Translations under genes and position numbers: made by a program
From: Syntrophaceae bacterium UBA6112
GTDB taxonomy: Bacteria > Desulfobacterota > Syntrophia > Syntrophales > UBA5619
Assembly: GCA_002423465.1 (NCBI GenBank)
Contig: DIWG01000082.1
Coordinates: forward strand, 44,193-64,023
DNA length: 19,831 bases
Direction of reading: 5' to 3'
Notes under the pieces: generated by a model
What the model saw: only the letters and a program-made list of their open reading frames with translations
Told to the model about the DNA's origin: nothing
Databases searched by the model: none
Part shown: positions 1 to 7,834 of the stretch, in pieces
How the letters are laid out: the number at the start of each line of letters is the position of its first letter
How positions within the stretch are numbered: the stretch's first letter is position 1

Positions 1-31
1 GTCCAGGGTTCAAATCCCTGCGTGCCTACCA
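1..31 (+). tRNA. tRNA 3' end (partial, cut by window edge)
   Basis: Only the last 31 bases of a tRNA are present. The T-arm is clear: stem CAGGG (4-8), loop TTCAAAT (9-15), stem CCCTG (16-20). It is followed by the acceptor 3' strand CGTGCCT (21-27), discriminator A (28) and an encoded CCA (29-31). The implied acceptor 5' strand is AGGCACG. An A1-U72 pair with discriminator A is reminiscent of proteobacterial tRNA-Ile, but the anticodon lies outside the window, so the isotype is not assigned. Confidence 0.9.
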
Positions 32-124
32 TTATAAGCAGCTCTGACTTCTTCATGAGAGACAGGGGCGGGAAGTTTTTTGAATCGGCAGGAAGCGTCT
101 GTGGCGGGTGGCAGTTCTTGATTG

Positions 125-157
125 GGGCATCATCGCATAGTGCTGATGCCCTTTCTT
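125..157 (+). promoter_or_regulatory. thrS leader hairpin with U-rich tail (terminator/attenuator or operator candidate)
   Basis: The arm GGGCATCA (125-132) pairs perfectly with TGATGCCC (144-151). Inside the loop GCA (135-137) can pair with TGC (141-143). The stem is followed at once by TTTCTT (152-157) and, four bases later, by the thrS Shine-Dalgarno AGGGA (161-165). It could terminate transcription from the upstream tRNA, attenuate thrS, or act as a translational operator such as ThrRS uses in E. coli. The sequence shows the hairpin; its role is inferred. Confidence 0.5.
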
Positions 158-172
158 CATAGGGACATGGTG

Positions 173-2092
173 ATGGCAGATCAGATCAAGATAACCTTGC
201 CGGATGGAAAAGAGGTGTTGCATCGGGCCGGGACCGCCGTTGGAGAACTCCTGGAGGGCTTGGACGGAGCGAAATCCCATTTCATCGTGGCGGCCAGGGT
301 GAATGGTGCGTTGGTCGACCTTCATCGAATTTTGACCGGAGACGCTGCCGTCGAATCGATCTACGCCGCATCGCCGGAGGGTCTCTCGATCCTCCGCCAC
401 AGTATGTCCCATGTCATGGCCCAGGCGGTGCAGGATTCCTTCGCCGGTGTTCAGGTGAGCATCGGCCCGTCGATTGAAGACGGTTTCTATTACGATTTTG
501 AATACGCCGAAACCTTCACGCCCCAGGATCTCGAGAAGATCGAGACCCGGATGCGGGAGATCGCCGTGGCGGATTTCCCCTTTGAACGCCGCGAGGTCAG
601 CCGCGAAGAGGCGGTTTCGCTCTTTCAAGAGAAGGGGGAAAACTACAAAGTTGAGTTAATCAACGATCTACCCGCCGACGTGAAGACGGTCAGCCTCTAC
701 ATGCAGGGCGGCTATGTCGATCTTTGCCGCGGACCTCATATCCCCTCGACGGGGATGATCCGAGCCTTTAAACTCCTCAACGTAGCCGGCGCTTACTGGC
801 GCGGGGACGAGCGCAACAAGATGCTCCAGCGGATCTACGGGACAGGCTTCGCGACCCAGGAGGCGCTCGATGATCATCTGCGGCTTCTGGAAGAGGCGAA
901 GAAACGCGACCACCGCCGTCTCGGCCGGGAGCTGGACCTCTTCCAGTTGAACGATGAGGCGGGCGCGGGGCTGGTCATCTGGCACCCGAAAGGCGCCTTG
1001 CTGCGCACGATCATCGAGGACTGGGAACGAAAGGAACACCTCAAACGGGGGTATGATATTGTCATCGGTCCCCAGATTTTGAAAGTGGATCTCTGGAAGC
1101 GGTCCGGTCATTTCGATCATTATCGGGAGAACATGTATTTCACTGAGGTGGACGAGCAGACCTACGGGATCAAACCCATGAACTGTCTCTCCCACATGCT
1201 GATCTACAAATCAAAGATCCGCTCATACCGCGATCTGCCTTTGCGCTATTTCGAGGTCGGGACGGTTCATCGCCATGAAAAGGCGGGGGTGCTCCACGGC
1301 CTGATGCGTGTTCGCCAGTTTACGCAGGATGACGCCCATATCCTCTGCACGCCGGATCAGCTCAACGCCGAGATCCGGGCGATCGCCGACTTCGTCGGTT
1401 ATGCGATGGGGATTTTCGGTTTCGAATACGAAGTAGAGCTCAGCACCCGACCGGAGAACTCGATCGGTTCCGATCAGGACTGGGAGCTCGCCACCCGCGC
1501 TCTGGAAGGAGCTCTGCGGGACAACGGCATGACCTATGAGGTCAACGAGGGGGACGGTGCCTTCTACGGGCCGAAGATCGACTTCAAGTTGAAGGACGCG
1601 CTGAAGCGGAAGTGGCAGTGTGCAACCATCCAGTGCGACTTCACGTTGCCGGAACGGTTCGATCTGCACTACGTCGGCGAGGATGGCGAGAGGCATAGAC
1701 CGGTCATGCTCCACCGGGTGATCCTGGGCGCCATTGAACGGTTCACGGGGGTTTTGATCGAACACCATGCCGGGGCGTTTCCGCTCTGGTTGTCGCCGGT
1801 CCAGGCCGTGCTGGTCACCGTGACGGAAAAACATATCCCCTGGGGCGAGCAGGTCCGGAAGCGCCTCCTGGATGCGGATATCCGCGTGGAGGGTGATTTC
1901 CGGAACGAAAAATTGGGCTATAAGATCCGCGAGGCCCAGATGCAGAAAACGCCTTTCATGCTCGTGATCGGCGATCGGGAAGCGGCCTCCGGTCAGGTTT
2001 CGCCGCGGCAGCGGGATGGGAAGAACCTCGGTTCCATCGACGTGGAGGCGTTCATCGCCCTTGTACGGGAACAGTGTGCACAATATCGATAG
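173..2092 (+). CDS. thrS: Threonyl-tRNA synthetase (ThrRS)
   Basis: Class II synthetase that charges tRNA-Thr in the cytoplasm and edits mischarged Ser-tRNA-Thr. The 639 residues fit the family's usual length of about 640. Domains in order are the TGS domain (about 1-63), the SAD editing domain with HSMSH (H76, H80) and CRGPH (C185, H189), the catalytic core, and the anticodon-binding domain (about 545-639). The expected catalytic zinc ligands are C338 (in KPMNC), H389 (in DDAHI) and H514 (in MLHR); the class II motifs around RHEKAG and LGAIERF are present. An open frame runs back to a TTG at 122, with ATGs at 146 and 167. The ATG at 173 is chosen because AGGGA (161-165) sits 7 bases upstream and the protein then starts directly with a TGS sequence (MADQIKITLPDG). 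It is first in the translation operon, and infC follows 25 bases after the stop. Confidence 0.97.
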   Translation: MADQIKITLPDGKEVLHRAGTAVGELLEGLDGAKSHFIVAARVNGALVDLHRILTGDAAVESIYAASPEGLSILRHSMSHVMAQAVQDSFAGVQVSIGPSIEDGFYYDFEYAETFTPQDLEKIETRMREIAVADFPFERREVSREEAVSLFQEKGENYKVELINDLPADVKTVSLYMQGGYVDLCRGPHIPSTGMIRAFKLLNVAGAYWRGDERNKMLQRIYGTGFATQEALDDHLRLLEEAKKRDHRRLGRELDLFQLNDEAGAGLVIWHPKGALLRTIIEDWERKEHLKRGYDIVIGPQILKVDLWKRSGHFDHYRENMYFTEVDEQTYGIKPMNCLSHMLIYKSKIRSYRDLPLRYFEVGTVHRHEKAGVLHGLMRVRQFTQDDAHILCTPDQLNAEIRAIADFVGYAMGIFGFEYEVELSTRPENSIGSDQDWELATRALEGALRDNGMTYEVNEGDGAFYGPKIDFKLKDALKRKWQCATIQCDFTLPERFDLHYVGEDGERHRPVMLHRVILGAIERFTGVLIEHHAGAFPLWLSPVQAVLVTVTEKHIPWGEQVRKRLLDADIRVEGDFRNEKLGYKIREAQMQKTPFMLVIGDREAASGQVSPRQRDGKNLGSIDVEAFIALVREQCAQYR

Positions 2093-2106
2093 TTTTTTTG
2101 ATGTAT

Positions 2107-2120
2107 GGAGGTGACCCATC
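2107..2120 (+). promoter_or_regulatory. Strong Shine-Dalgarno plus atypical AUC start codon of infC
   Basis: GGAGGTGA (2107-2114) is nearly complementary to the 16S rRNA tail, and its GGAGG core lies 6 bases before ATC (2118-2120). The reading frame from ATC gives (M)AKDLRINRE, the usual start of IF3. The first conventional start in this frame is TTG at 2130, which is too far from the SD and would delete conserved residues. Non-canonical AUU/AUC/AUA starts are a known device by which IF3 represses its own translation. Confidence 0.88.
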
Positions 2121-2627
2121 GCTAAGGATTTGAGGATCAATCGGGAGATCAAGGCTGCGTCGGTTCGTGTGATCGATATGGAAGGGAAGCAGTTGGGGGT
2201 CATTTCCCTGACGGATGCCCTGGCGGAGGCAGCCAAGGCGAGTTTGGACCTGGTGGAGGTATCCCCCACCGCCGTGCCGCCGGTCTGCCGAATCATGGAT
2301 TACGGCAAGTACAGGTACCAGCAGAGCAAGAAGGTTCAAGTCTCCAAGAAAAGCCAGACCGTCATCCAGGTGAAGGAGATCCGTATCCGTCCGAAGACGG
2401 AAGCACATGACCTGGAGGTCAAGATCAAACATGTCATCAAGTTTCTGGAACAGCACAACAAGGTAAAGATTTCGATGATGTTCCGGGGCCGTGAAATTGC
2501 TTATACCGACATCGGCCGGAAGATCATGGAGAATATCAAAAATACCCTTGGCGACGGTTGCGTGATCGATCAACAGCCGAAACTGGAGGGGAGAAGCATG
2601 GTCATGATTCTCTCGCCGAAGAAGTGA
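2118..2627 (+). CDS. infC: Translation initiation factor IF-3
   Basis: Binds the 30S subunit, keeps it apart from 50S and enforces initiator tRNA and start-codon choice. From the ATC start the protein is 169 residues, a normal length. The N-terminal domain begins KDLRINREI and carries the family signature around CRIMDYGKYRY. A lysine-rich linker with KEIRIRP follows, then the C-terminal domain with MMFRGREIAY and a short basic tail. The start is the rare AUC codon preceded by a very strong SD, consistent with IF3 autoregulation as in E. coli (AUU there). The conserved infC-rpmI-rplT order continues downstream. No odd residues seen. Confidence 0.95.
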   Translation: MAKDLRINREIKAASVRVIDMEGKQLGVISLTDALAEAAKASLDLVEVSPTAVPPVCRIMDYGKYRYQQSKKVQVSKKSQTVIQVKEIRIRPKTEAHDLEVKIKHVIKFLEQHNKVKISMMFRGREIAYTDIGRKIMENIKNTLGDGCVIDQQPKLEGRSMVMILSPKK

Positions 2628-2679
2628 GCGGATCGGAGGCGTCTGATGTCCGGCGTGATGTTCAAGGGTGTTATTGTAC

Positions 2680-2701
2680 CTGGGCCGTGGAGTGGGCTCA
2701 G
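2680..2701 (+). promoter_or_regulatory. Hairpin in the infC-rpmI gap (possible r-protein operator)
   Basis: CTGGGCC (2680-2686) pairs with GGCTCAG (2695-2701), seven pairs with one G-U, around an 8-base loop. It ends 23 bases before the rpmI start codon and has no U-tract, so it does not look like a terminator. L20 represses rpmI-rplT by binding mRNA near this position in other bacteria; whether this is that site is only inference. Confidence 0.35.
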
Positions 2702-2724
2702 TATCTTAGAATAGGGGTGATGTA

Positions 2725-2922
2725 ATGCCAAAGATGAAGACACATCGGGGTGCGGCGAAGCGGTTTTCCATAACGGGAACGGGTAAGATCAAGAGGAGCA
2801 ACGCAAATACCAGCCATATCCTGACGCCGAAAACGACGAAGCGAAAGAGACAGCTTCGGAAATCGGTCATTCTTGACCATACCAATGAAAAGGCGATGCG
2901 GAAGCTGATTCCGTATCTGTAG
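2725..2922 (+). CDS. rpmI: 50S ribosomal protein L35
   Basis: 65-residue, strongly basic protein of the large subunit. It starts MPKMKTHRGAAKRF, the standard L35 N-terminus, continues with GTGKIKRSNANTSHILT, and ends with KAMRKLIPYL. The length matches the family (about 65). AGGGGTGA lies just upstream of the ATG as ribosome binding site. It sits 97 bases after infC and 89 bases before rplT, the conserved order in most bacteria, and is probably co-transcribed and co-regulated with L20. Confidence 0.95.
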   Translation: MPKMKTHRGAAKRFSITGTGKIKRSNANTSHILTPKTTKRKRQLRKSVILDHTNEKAMRKLIPYL

Positions 2923-3011
2923 GAGTGAAGGGCAAAGGGCGGGGAGTGCGGGGTCTTTTACCTCACCTCTCATGCCTTGCACAGCACATTATGGGGATGA
3001 GGAGATAAGCA

Positions 3012-3371
3012 ATGCCGAGGGTAAAGAGGAGTCTGACGGCTCAGAAGAAAAGAAGAAAGGTCCTGAAGGCAGCCAAGGGGTTTTTGCTCTCCAGGAGCAA
3101 GCTGCTGAGAACGGCTACGGAGGCCGTGAATCACGCAATGGTTTACGCCTACCGGGACAGAAGGGTCAGAAAACGGGAGTTCCGGCGGCTTTGGATCGCA
3201 AGAATCAATGCGGCTGCAAGGATGAATGAAATATCGTACAGCCGTTTGATCTATGGAATTCACAAGGCGGGAGTGGAGATCGACCGAAGGGTCCTTGCCG
3301 ATTTGGCCGTTCATGATCCCCGTGGATTTTCGGAAATCGCAACCATCGCTAAGGGTGAGCGGCAGGCATGA
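3012..3371 (+). CDS. rplT: 50S ribosomal protein L20
   Basis: 119-residue basic large-subunit protein needed early in 50S assembly; in other bacteria it also represses its own operon by binding mRNA. The N-terminal extension begins MPRVKRSL and is rich in Lys/Arg (KKRRKVLKAAKGF). The globular part contains YAYRDRRVRKREFRRLWI and RINAAAR, both typical. GAGGAGA (2999-3005) is 6 bases before the ATG. The stop overlaps the pheS start in an ATGA at 3368-3371, so the two genes are likely translationally coupled. The C-terminus is a little variable, as usual in this family. Confidence 0.96.
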   Translation: MPRVKRSLTAQKKRRKVLKAAKGFLLSRSKLLRTATEAVNHAMVYAYRDRRVRKREFRRLWIARINAAARMNEISYSRLIYGIHKAGVEIDRRVLADLAVHDPRGFSEIATIAKGERQA

Positions 3372-4384
3372 CCGGAGAGCTTGAGGTCCTTCGGGAACAA
3401 GCGGAAACAGAACTCCGAAAGGCCGGATCGGAAGAAGAGATCCAGACTGTCCGAACCCGTTTTCTGGGCCGCAAGGGCCTGCTGACCGGGTTGCTGCGCA
3501 ACATTGCGAATGTGGCGCCCGGGGACAGGCCCCAGTTCGGCAAAGATTGCAATGAAGTCAAAGAGGCCCTTGCGGCCAGAATTGATCAAGTTCTTGCGGG
3601 ACTGGAAGCTTCCAGGAAAGAACAGATCATCCTCCGCGAGCGGATTGATGTCACGCTCCCCGGCAGGGTCGTCCGACACGGCCGCCTCCATCCGGTTACG
3701 CAGATCCGGGAAGAGATATGCCGAATCTTCGCCGGTCTGGGCTTCTCGGTGGTTGAAGGACCGGAAATTGAACTGGATTATTACAATTTCGAGGCGCTGA
3801 ACATCCCAAAGGACCATCCGGCGCGGGACATGCAGGACACCTTCTACGTTGAAGACAACATCGTCCTGCGTACCCATACCTCCCCGGTCCAGGTTCGGAT
3901 CATGGAAAAGACCAGACCGCCGGTGCGGATTCTCTCCCCGGGACGTGTCTACCGTCGCGATTCGGATATCTCGCACACCCCAATGTTTCACCAGATTGAG
4001 GGTCTCCTGGTGGACCGCGGGATCACCTTCGGCGATCTGAAGGGGGTCCTGACGGTTTTCCTCCGGCAGATGTTCGGCAAGGATACGGCGCTCCGTTTCC
4101 GTCCCAGCTTCTTCCCGTTCACGGAGCCGAGCGCGGAGGTCGATATCCGGTGTGTCATGTGCCGCGGGAAGGGGTGCCGGGTCTGCGGTCAGAGCGGCTG
4201 GCTGGAGATCCTAGGATCGGGCATGGTGGATCCCGCGGTGTTCGAGAATGTCGGTTATGATCCCGAGGAATTTACAGGCTTCGCCTTCGGACTGGGTCTG
4301 GAACGGATTGCCATGCTCAAATTCGGGATCTCCGACATCCGCCTTTTTTTTGAAAATGATCTGAGATTTCTGGAACAGTTTTGA
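3368..4384 (+). CDS. pheS: Phenylalanyl-tRNA synthetase alpha subunit
   Basis: Catalytic subunit of the (alpha-beta)2 class II synthetase that charges tRNA-Phe. The 338 residues are normal for the bacterial form. An N-terminal coiled-coil arm (about 1-85) grips tRNA. The core has RTHTSPVQ (168-175), the motif 2 region FHQIEG (207-212), PSFFPFTEPS (256-265) and motif 3 GFAFGLGLERIAM (304-316). A CxxCx4CxxC knuckle (C272, C275, C280, C283) sits between the core motifs and may bind zinc, as in a number of bacterial PheS proteins. The start overlaps the rplT stop by 4 bases. The partner gene pheT follows after an unusually long 181-base gap. Confidence 0.96.
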   Translation: MTGELEVLREQAETELRKAGSEEEIQTVRTRFLGRKGLLTGLLRNIANVAPGDRPQFGKDCNEVKEALAARIDQVLAGLEASRKEQIILRERIDVTLPGRVVRHGRLHPVTQIREEICRIFAGLGFSVVEGPEIELDYYNFEALNIPKDHPARDMQDTFYVEDNIVLRTHTSPVQVRIMEKTRPPVRILSPGRVYRRDSDISHTPMFHQIEGLLVDRGITFGDLKGVLTVFLRQMFGKDTALRFRPSFFPFTEPSAEVDIRCVMCRGKGCRVCGQSGWLEILGSGMVDPAVFENVGYDPEEFTGFAFGLGLERIAMLKFGISDIRLFFENDLRFLEQF

Positions 4385-4565
4385 ATCCGCCCGCGAGCGC
4401 ACGCCCTGCGGCTTGCCGCGAAGGTTGCGAACCCAAACGAAATGCTTGATTCCCCTTCAGGATCGAAGATTCTCCGCAGCTCGCGGCGGAGATTATCAAT
4501 CGACCGGGATAGACGGCCGGGAACCCGACGATGACCGCGGATGCGGCAAACAAGAGAAATACCTC
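4385..4565. repeat. Hairpin-bearing, GC-rich spacer between pheS and pheT (candidate dispersed repeat)
   Basis: These 181 bases separate two genes that are usually almost adjacent. Two hairpins are visible: GCGG/CCGC at 4408-4411/4416-4419 and TCTCCGC/GCGGAGA at 4471-4477/4486-4492. The frame upstream of pheT is open back to 4413, but the translation resembles no part of PheT and pheT has its own start at 4566. The compact structured look suits a palindromic intergenic repeat or an mRNA processing element. Whether it recurs in the genome cannot be seen from one copy. Confidence 0.35.
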
Positions 4566-6974
4566 ATGCAAGTCAGTTTGAAGTGGCTTAAAGATTATCT
4601 GGATCTGGATGTGACGCCGGAGGAACTGGCGGAACGATTGACCATGGCCGGTCTGGAGGTGGACTCCCTGCGCAGCATCGAGCCCGCTTTTTCCGGGGTT
4701 AGAGTCGCACGGATCGTTTCCCTCCGACCCCATCCCCAGGCCGATCAATTGTCCCTCTGTCAGGTTGACGTTGGAAATGCGACCTTTCCCGTGGTGTGCG
4801 GCGCAAAGAACATCCGTATCGGCGATATCGTCCCCCTGGCACAGGTTGGCGCGATCCTGCCAAGCGGTGATGTCATTCGGAGCGTCCGGATCCGGGGCGA
4901 GCTGTCCGAAGGCATGCTTTGCTCTGAGGAGGAACTCGGGATCGGCAGCGACACCTCGGGAATCATGATCCTCCCCGCAGATTTGCCGCTCGGAAAGGAA
5001 CTGGAGGGTGCGCTGGATCTTTACGATGCGGTTCTCGATATCGGCGTGACACCAAACCGGTCGGACTGTCTCTCCATCCTCGGCGTTGCCCGTGAAGCGG
5101 CCGCCATTATGGGCAAGAAGCTGCGTTATCCCCCTGTCTGCGTGACGGAAAACGACGAGGAGATCAGAGGGATCACCTCGGTTTCCATAGAGGATGCCGA
5201 CCTCTGCCCTCGTTATACGGCTCGTGTCATCAAGAATGTCCGGATCGGACCTTCACCCTTCTGGATGAGGCGGAGGCTGGAGGCCGTGGGCTTGCGTTCC
5301 ATAAACAATATCGTGGATGTGACCAACTTCGTGATGATGGAGCTGGGACAGCCCCTTCATGCCTTCGATTTCCGCTTTCTGGAAGAGGGCCGGATCGTGG
5401 TCCGTCGCTCCCGCGCGGGGGAAACCTTTGTATCCCTCGATGAAAAGGAACGAGTCCTTCGGGCGGATACGCTGATGATCTGCGACGGCGTCAAGCCGGT
5501 GGCGATCGGCGGGGTTATGGGGGGACTAAACTCTGAGATCCAGAACGATACAGAGATGATTCTGCTGGAGAGCGCCTATTTCAACCCCGCATCCATCCGC
5601 CGAACCGCGCGGGCGCTCGGCATGGGAACCGACGCCGCCTTCCGTTTCGAACGGGGGATCGATCCTGAGGGGGTGATCCGGGCGCTTGACCGTGCGGCAG
5701 GCCTTATGGCGGAGCTTTCCGGTGGAACGGTCTGCCGGGGAGTGATTGATCAGTACCCCCGGATCGTCCCGTCCTCAAAGGATATTCCGCTGCGTTTGGG
5801 GCGCATCAGGGATGTTTTGGGTGTTGCGGTTGAAGAAGCGGATGTCGTACGGATCCTCGAAAATCTGGAAATGACGGTTGAACGGGCCGGGAAAGGGTGC
5901 TTTCGAGTCACCCCTCCGACCTGCCGCGTGGATATAGAACGGGAGATCGATCTCATCGAAGAGATCGTAAGGCTGCATGGATACGACCGGGTCCCTGCGA
6001 CCCTTCCCGCTGTTTCGGTGATTGCCGAGGTTGCGGAAGGGAAAAGGGTGGTCGAGGTGCGCATTCGTGAAATACTGACCGGCGTCGGTTATCAGGAGGT
6101 GATCAATTACAGTTTTGTCTCTCCGGATGCCGCCGCACAGCTCGGCTTTCCCGAAATGGATGAGCGGCGCCTATATGTCCGCATTAAAAATCCTCTAACG
6201 GAAGAGCAGGCGGTGATGCGGACCACCATGGTCCAAAGCCTTCTGTGCAATGCCAGGCGAAACGCCGATGTCGGCTGCTTCGATCTGAAGATTTTTGAAA
6301 CGGGCCGGACATTCATGCGGCAGGGAGAGGGGAAGCTTCCCCGGGAACACAACCGCGCAGCCTTACTGATCACCGGCCGGCGGTATGAAGACCGGTGGCA
6401 TTTCCAGGATCTGCAGGCGGATTTTTATGATCTGAAGGGTTGTGTTGAAAATATCCTGAATGCCCTTCGGATTGACGTTCCCGTGTTTCGAAAAGACGTC
6501 ACGGAGCCTTTCCTTCACCCGGGAAAATCCTGCGGGGTGTTTGCCGGGGATACGCAAATCGGTTTTCTGGGCGAGGTCCATCCGGAAGTCCTGACCCGGA
6601 TGGGTCTCACAGGAATTATCGCTGTGTGCGAGTTGGATCTGGATCTCATTGCGGAAAGATTCTCCACGAAGGTGTCTTTTCAGAACCTTCCCCGCTTTCC
6701 GTTGAGCTCGCGGGACGTGGCTTTTCTGGTTCGCCGAGAGATTGAGGCAGCAGAGATGCTTCGGTCGGCAACGGATTCTGTTGAAGAATTGCTTGAAAAA
6801 GTTCAAATTTTTGATGTATATGAAGGCAAAAATATCCCTGCGGGGATGAAGAGTCTGGGATTGCGGTTTTCATACCGCGGCGCGGACCGGACCTTGACGG
6901 ATGACGAGGTGAACAGGGTCCACGCGAGGATTGTGCAGAAGATCGTTCATGCGTCCGGGGCATCCATCAGATAG
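4566..6974 (+). CDS. pheT: Phenylalanyl-tRNA synthetase beta subunit
   Basis: Non-catalytic partner of PheS; it binds tRNA-Phe and carries the editing site against misactivated Tyr. From ATG 4566 the protein is 802 residues, as expected for bacterial PheT. It starts MQVSLKWLKDYL, then has an OB-fold tRNA-binding domain (about 40-150), the B3/B4 editing region (with TPNRSDCLS near 161), the B5 domain (about 400-480, IDLIEEIVRLHGYDRVP), a degenerate class II core, and a C-terminal ferredoxin-fold anticodon-binding domain (about 705-802) ending in RTLTDDEVNRVHARIV. The open frame extends 51 codons further upstream but that segment is unlike PheT. The SD before 4566 is weak (AAGAGAA), so initiation may depend on the structured spacer. 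ihfA follows 33 bases later. Confidence 0.96.
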   Translation: MQVSLKWLKDYLDLDVTPEELAERLTMAGLEVDSLRSIEPAFSGVRVARIVSLRPHPQADQLSLCQVDVGNATFPVVCGAKNIRIGDIVPLAQVGAILPSGDVIRSVRIRGELSEGMLCSEEELGIGSDTSGIMILPADLPLGKELEGALDLYDAVLDIGVTPNRSDCLSILGVAREAAAIMGKKLRYPPVCVTENDEEIRGITSVSIEDADLCPRYTARVIKNVRIGPSPFWMRRRLEAVGLRSINNIVDVTNFVMMELGQPLHAFDFRFLEEGRIVVRRSRAGETFVSLDEKERVLRADTLMICDGVKPVAIGGVMGGLNSEIQNDTEMILLESAYFNPASIRRTARALGMGTDAAFRFERGIDPEGVIRALDRAAGLMAELSGGTVCRGVIDQYPRIVPSSKDIPLRLGRIRDVLGVAVEEADVVRILENLEMTVERAGKGCFRVTPPTCRVDIEREIDLIEEIVRLHGYDRVPATLPAVSVIAEVAEGKRVVEVRIREILTGVGYQEVINYSFVSPDAAAQLGFPEMDERRLYVRIKNPLTEEQAVMRTTMVQSLLCNARRNADVGCFDLKIFETGRTFMRQGEGKLPREHNRAALLITGRRYEDRWHFQDLQADFYDLKGCVENILNALRIDVPVFRKDVTEPFLHPGKSCGVFAGDTQIGFLGEVHPEVLTRMGLTGIIAVCELDLDLIAERFSTKVSFQNLPRFPLSSRDVAFLVRREIEAAEMLRSATDSVEELLEKVQIFDVYEGKNIPAGMKSLGLRFSYRGADRTLTDDEVNRVHARIVQKIVHASGASIR

Positions 6975-7007
6975 GAACAGACCAATCCAGAGCGGAGGAG
7001 GCGGGAA

Positions 7008-7283
7008 ATGACAAAGATCGATATCATTCAGGATGTGTACGAGAAACATGGATTTTCGAAAAAGGATTCGGCTCGGATTGTCGAATCCGTATTCGATATC
7101 ATCAAAGACAGCCTGGCAAAGGGCGAGAAGATCAAGATTTCCGGTTTTGGAAATTTTGTCGTCAAGGAGAAGAAATCACGGCGGGGCAGAAACCCCCAAA
7201 CCGGCGACGAGATCGCCATCTCGGCACGAAGGGTTCTGACGTTTAAATCCAGCCAGGTTCTTCGCAAGGCGCTGAACGACTGA
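7008..7283 (+). CDS. ihfA: Integration host factor alpha subunit (HU/IHF family)
   Basis: Small DNA-bending protein of the nucleoid that acts as a dimer with IHF-beta; it assists recombination and sigma-54 promoters. The 91 residues match the family (about 90-100). N-terminal helices 1-40 are followed by the GFGNF turn (46-50) and the beta-arm RGRNPQTGD (59-67), which holds the intercalating Pro63. The position directly after pheT, as in E. coli and Geobacter-type genomes, supports ihfA rather than HU. GGAGGAGG (6994-7001), 6 bases before the ATG, is an excellent ribosome binding site. No defect seen. Confidence 0.92.
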   Translation: MTKIDIIQDVYEKHGFSKKDSARIVESVFDIIKDSLAKGEKIKISGFGNFVVKEKKSRRGRNPQTGDEIAISARRVLTFKSSQVLRKALND

Positions 7284-7300
7284 TCAGGGACCAACCACTC

Positions 7301-7315
7301 CGCATTCAGAATGCG
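7301..7315. promoter_or_regulatory. 15-bp palindrome upstream of the merR-family gene
   Basis: CGCATTC (7301-7307), a central A, and GAATGCG (7309-7315) form a perfect odd-centred palindrome in the ihfA-merR gap, 50 bases before the MerR-type gene. It has no U-tract. It may be an operator, for example for autoregulation, or a small RNA hairpin. The function is inferred from position only. Confidence 0.35.
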
Positions 7316-7365
7316 TTGAACCCGATGCAGTGAACCCGGGACGACTCGTGTGATATTGGGATTGG

Positions 7366-7710
7366 ATGATGACCATATCAATTCCCGATAAATCCTATTT
7401 CCGCATCGGCGAAGTCAGCCGCTTATTGGGTGTTCAGCCTTATGTGATCCGCTACTGGGAGACCGAATTCAAAACGGTCAGGCCGCTTCGTACCCGGTCC
7501 GATCAGCGGCTCTATCGGCATAAGGATGTTGAGGAATTACTGATGATTCGGCGACTCCTCTACGAGGAGAATTTCACCATCAACGGGGCCAGGAAACAGC
7601 TTCACAAGCTGCGGGGTGAGGATCCAGCCAGTGCCGGTCGGGATCGGCGGGATGGGCTCCTCGATGAGATCGAAAAGGGTTTGCGCCGGATCCGGGATAT
7701 CGTCCGTTAG
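7366..7710 (+). CDS. MerR-family transcriptional regulator
   Basis: 114-residue DNA-binding protein. The N-terminal winged helix-turn-helix (about 11-80) includes YFRIGEVSRLLGV, YVIRYWETEF and QRLYRHKDVEEL, the standard MerR pattern. The C-terminal 30-35 residues form only a short charged helix without cysteines or an obvious ligand-binding domain, so the inducer is unknown. Genes of this short type follow ihfA in several Desulfobacterota. The ribosome binding site is poor, and ATG codons at 7366 and 7369 are both possible starts. A strong terminator 20 bases after the stop makes this the last gene of the thrS-led operon. Confidence 0.88.
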   Translation: MMTISIPDKSYFRIGEVSRLLGVQPYVIRYWETEFKTVRPLRTRSDQRLYRHKDVEELLMIRRLLYEENFTINGARKQLHKLRGEDPASAGRDRRDGLLDEIEKGLRRIRDIVR

Positions 7711-7729
7711 ATCGTTGCCCATGAAGTCA

Positions 7730-7770
7730 AAAAAGCCGATTCAAACCGCAAAGTTTTCAATCGGCTTTTT
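7730..7770. terminator. Intrinsic terminator, probably bidirectional
   Basis: AAAAAGCCGATT (7730-7741) and AATCGGCTTTTT (7759-7770) form a perfect 12-bp stem with A and T tracts on either side. The 17-base loop allows an inner AAAC/GTTT pairing. It ends the rightward operon after the merR gene and, read leftward, can also stop transcription of the PxxKW gene that ends at 7835. Confidence 0.9.
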
Positions 7771-7834
7771 GTATGGTGAACCATGCGAGTCTACCGGCAC
7801 ATTCCGCCTGCCGAAAAGAGAATCATCCCACCTG

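Noticed and set aside
1223..2296. Long minus-strand open frame (357 codons) opposite thrS/infC
   Set aside because: It is antisense to two well-recognised genes, shows no family resemblance, and reflects codon bias of the real genes. The same holds for the 380-codon minus frame opposite plsB (11410-12552).
4413..4565. 51-codon N-terminal extension of PheT
   Set aside because: The extension is not PheT-like, MQVSLKWLKDYL is the standard N-terminus, and the stretch contains hairpins typical of non-coding sequence.
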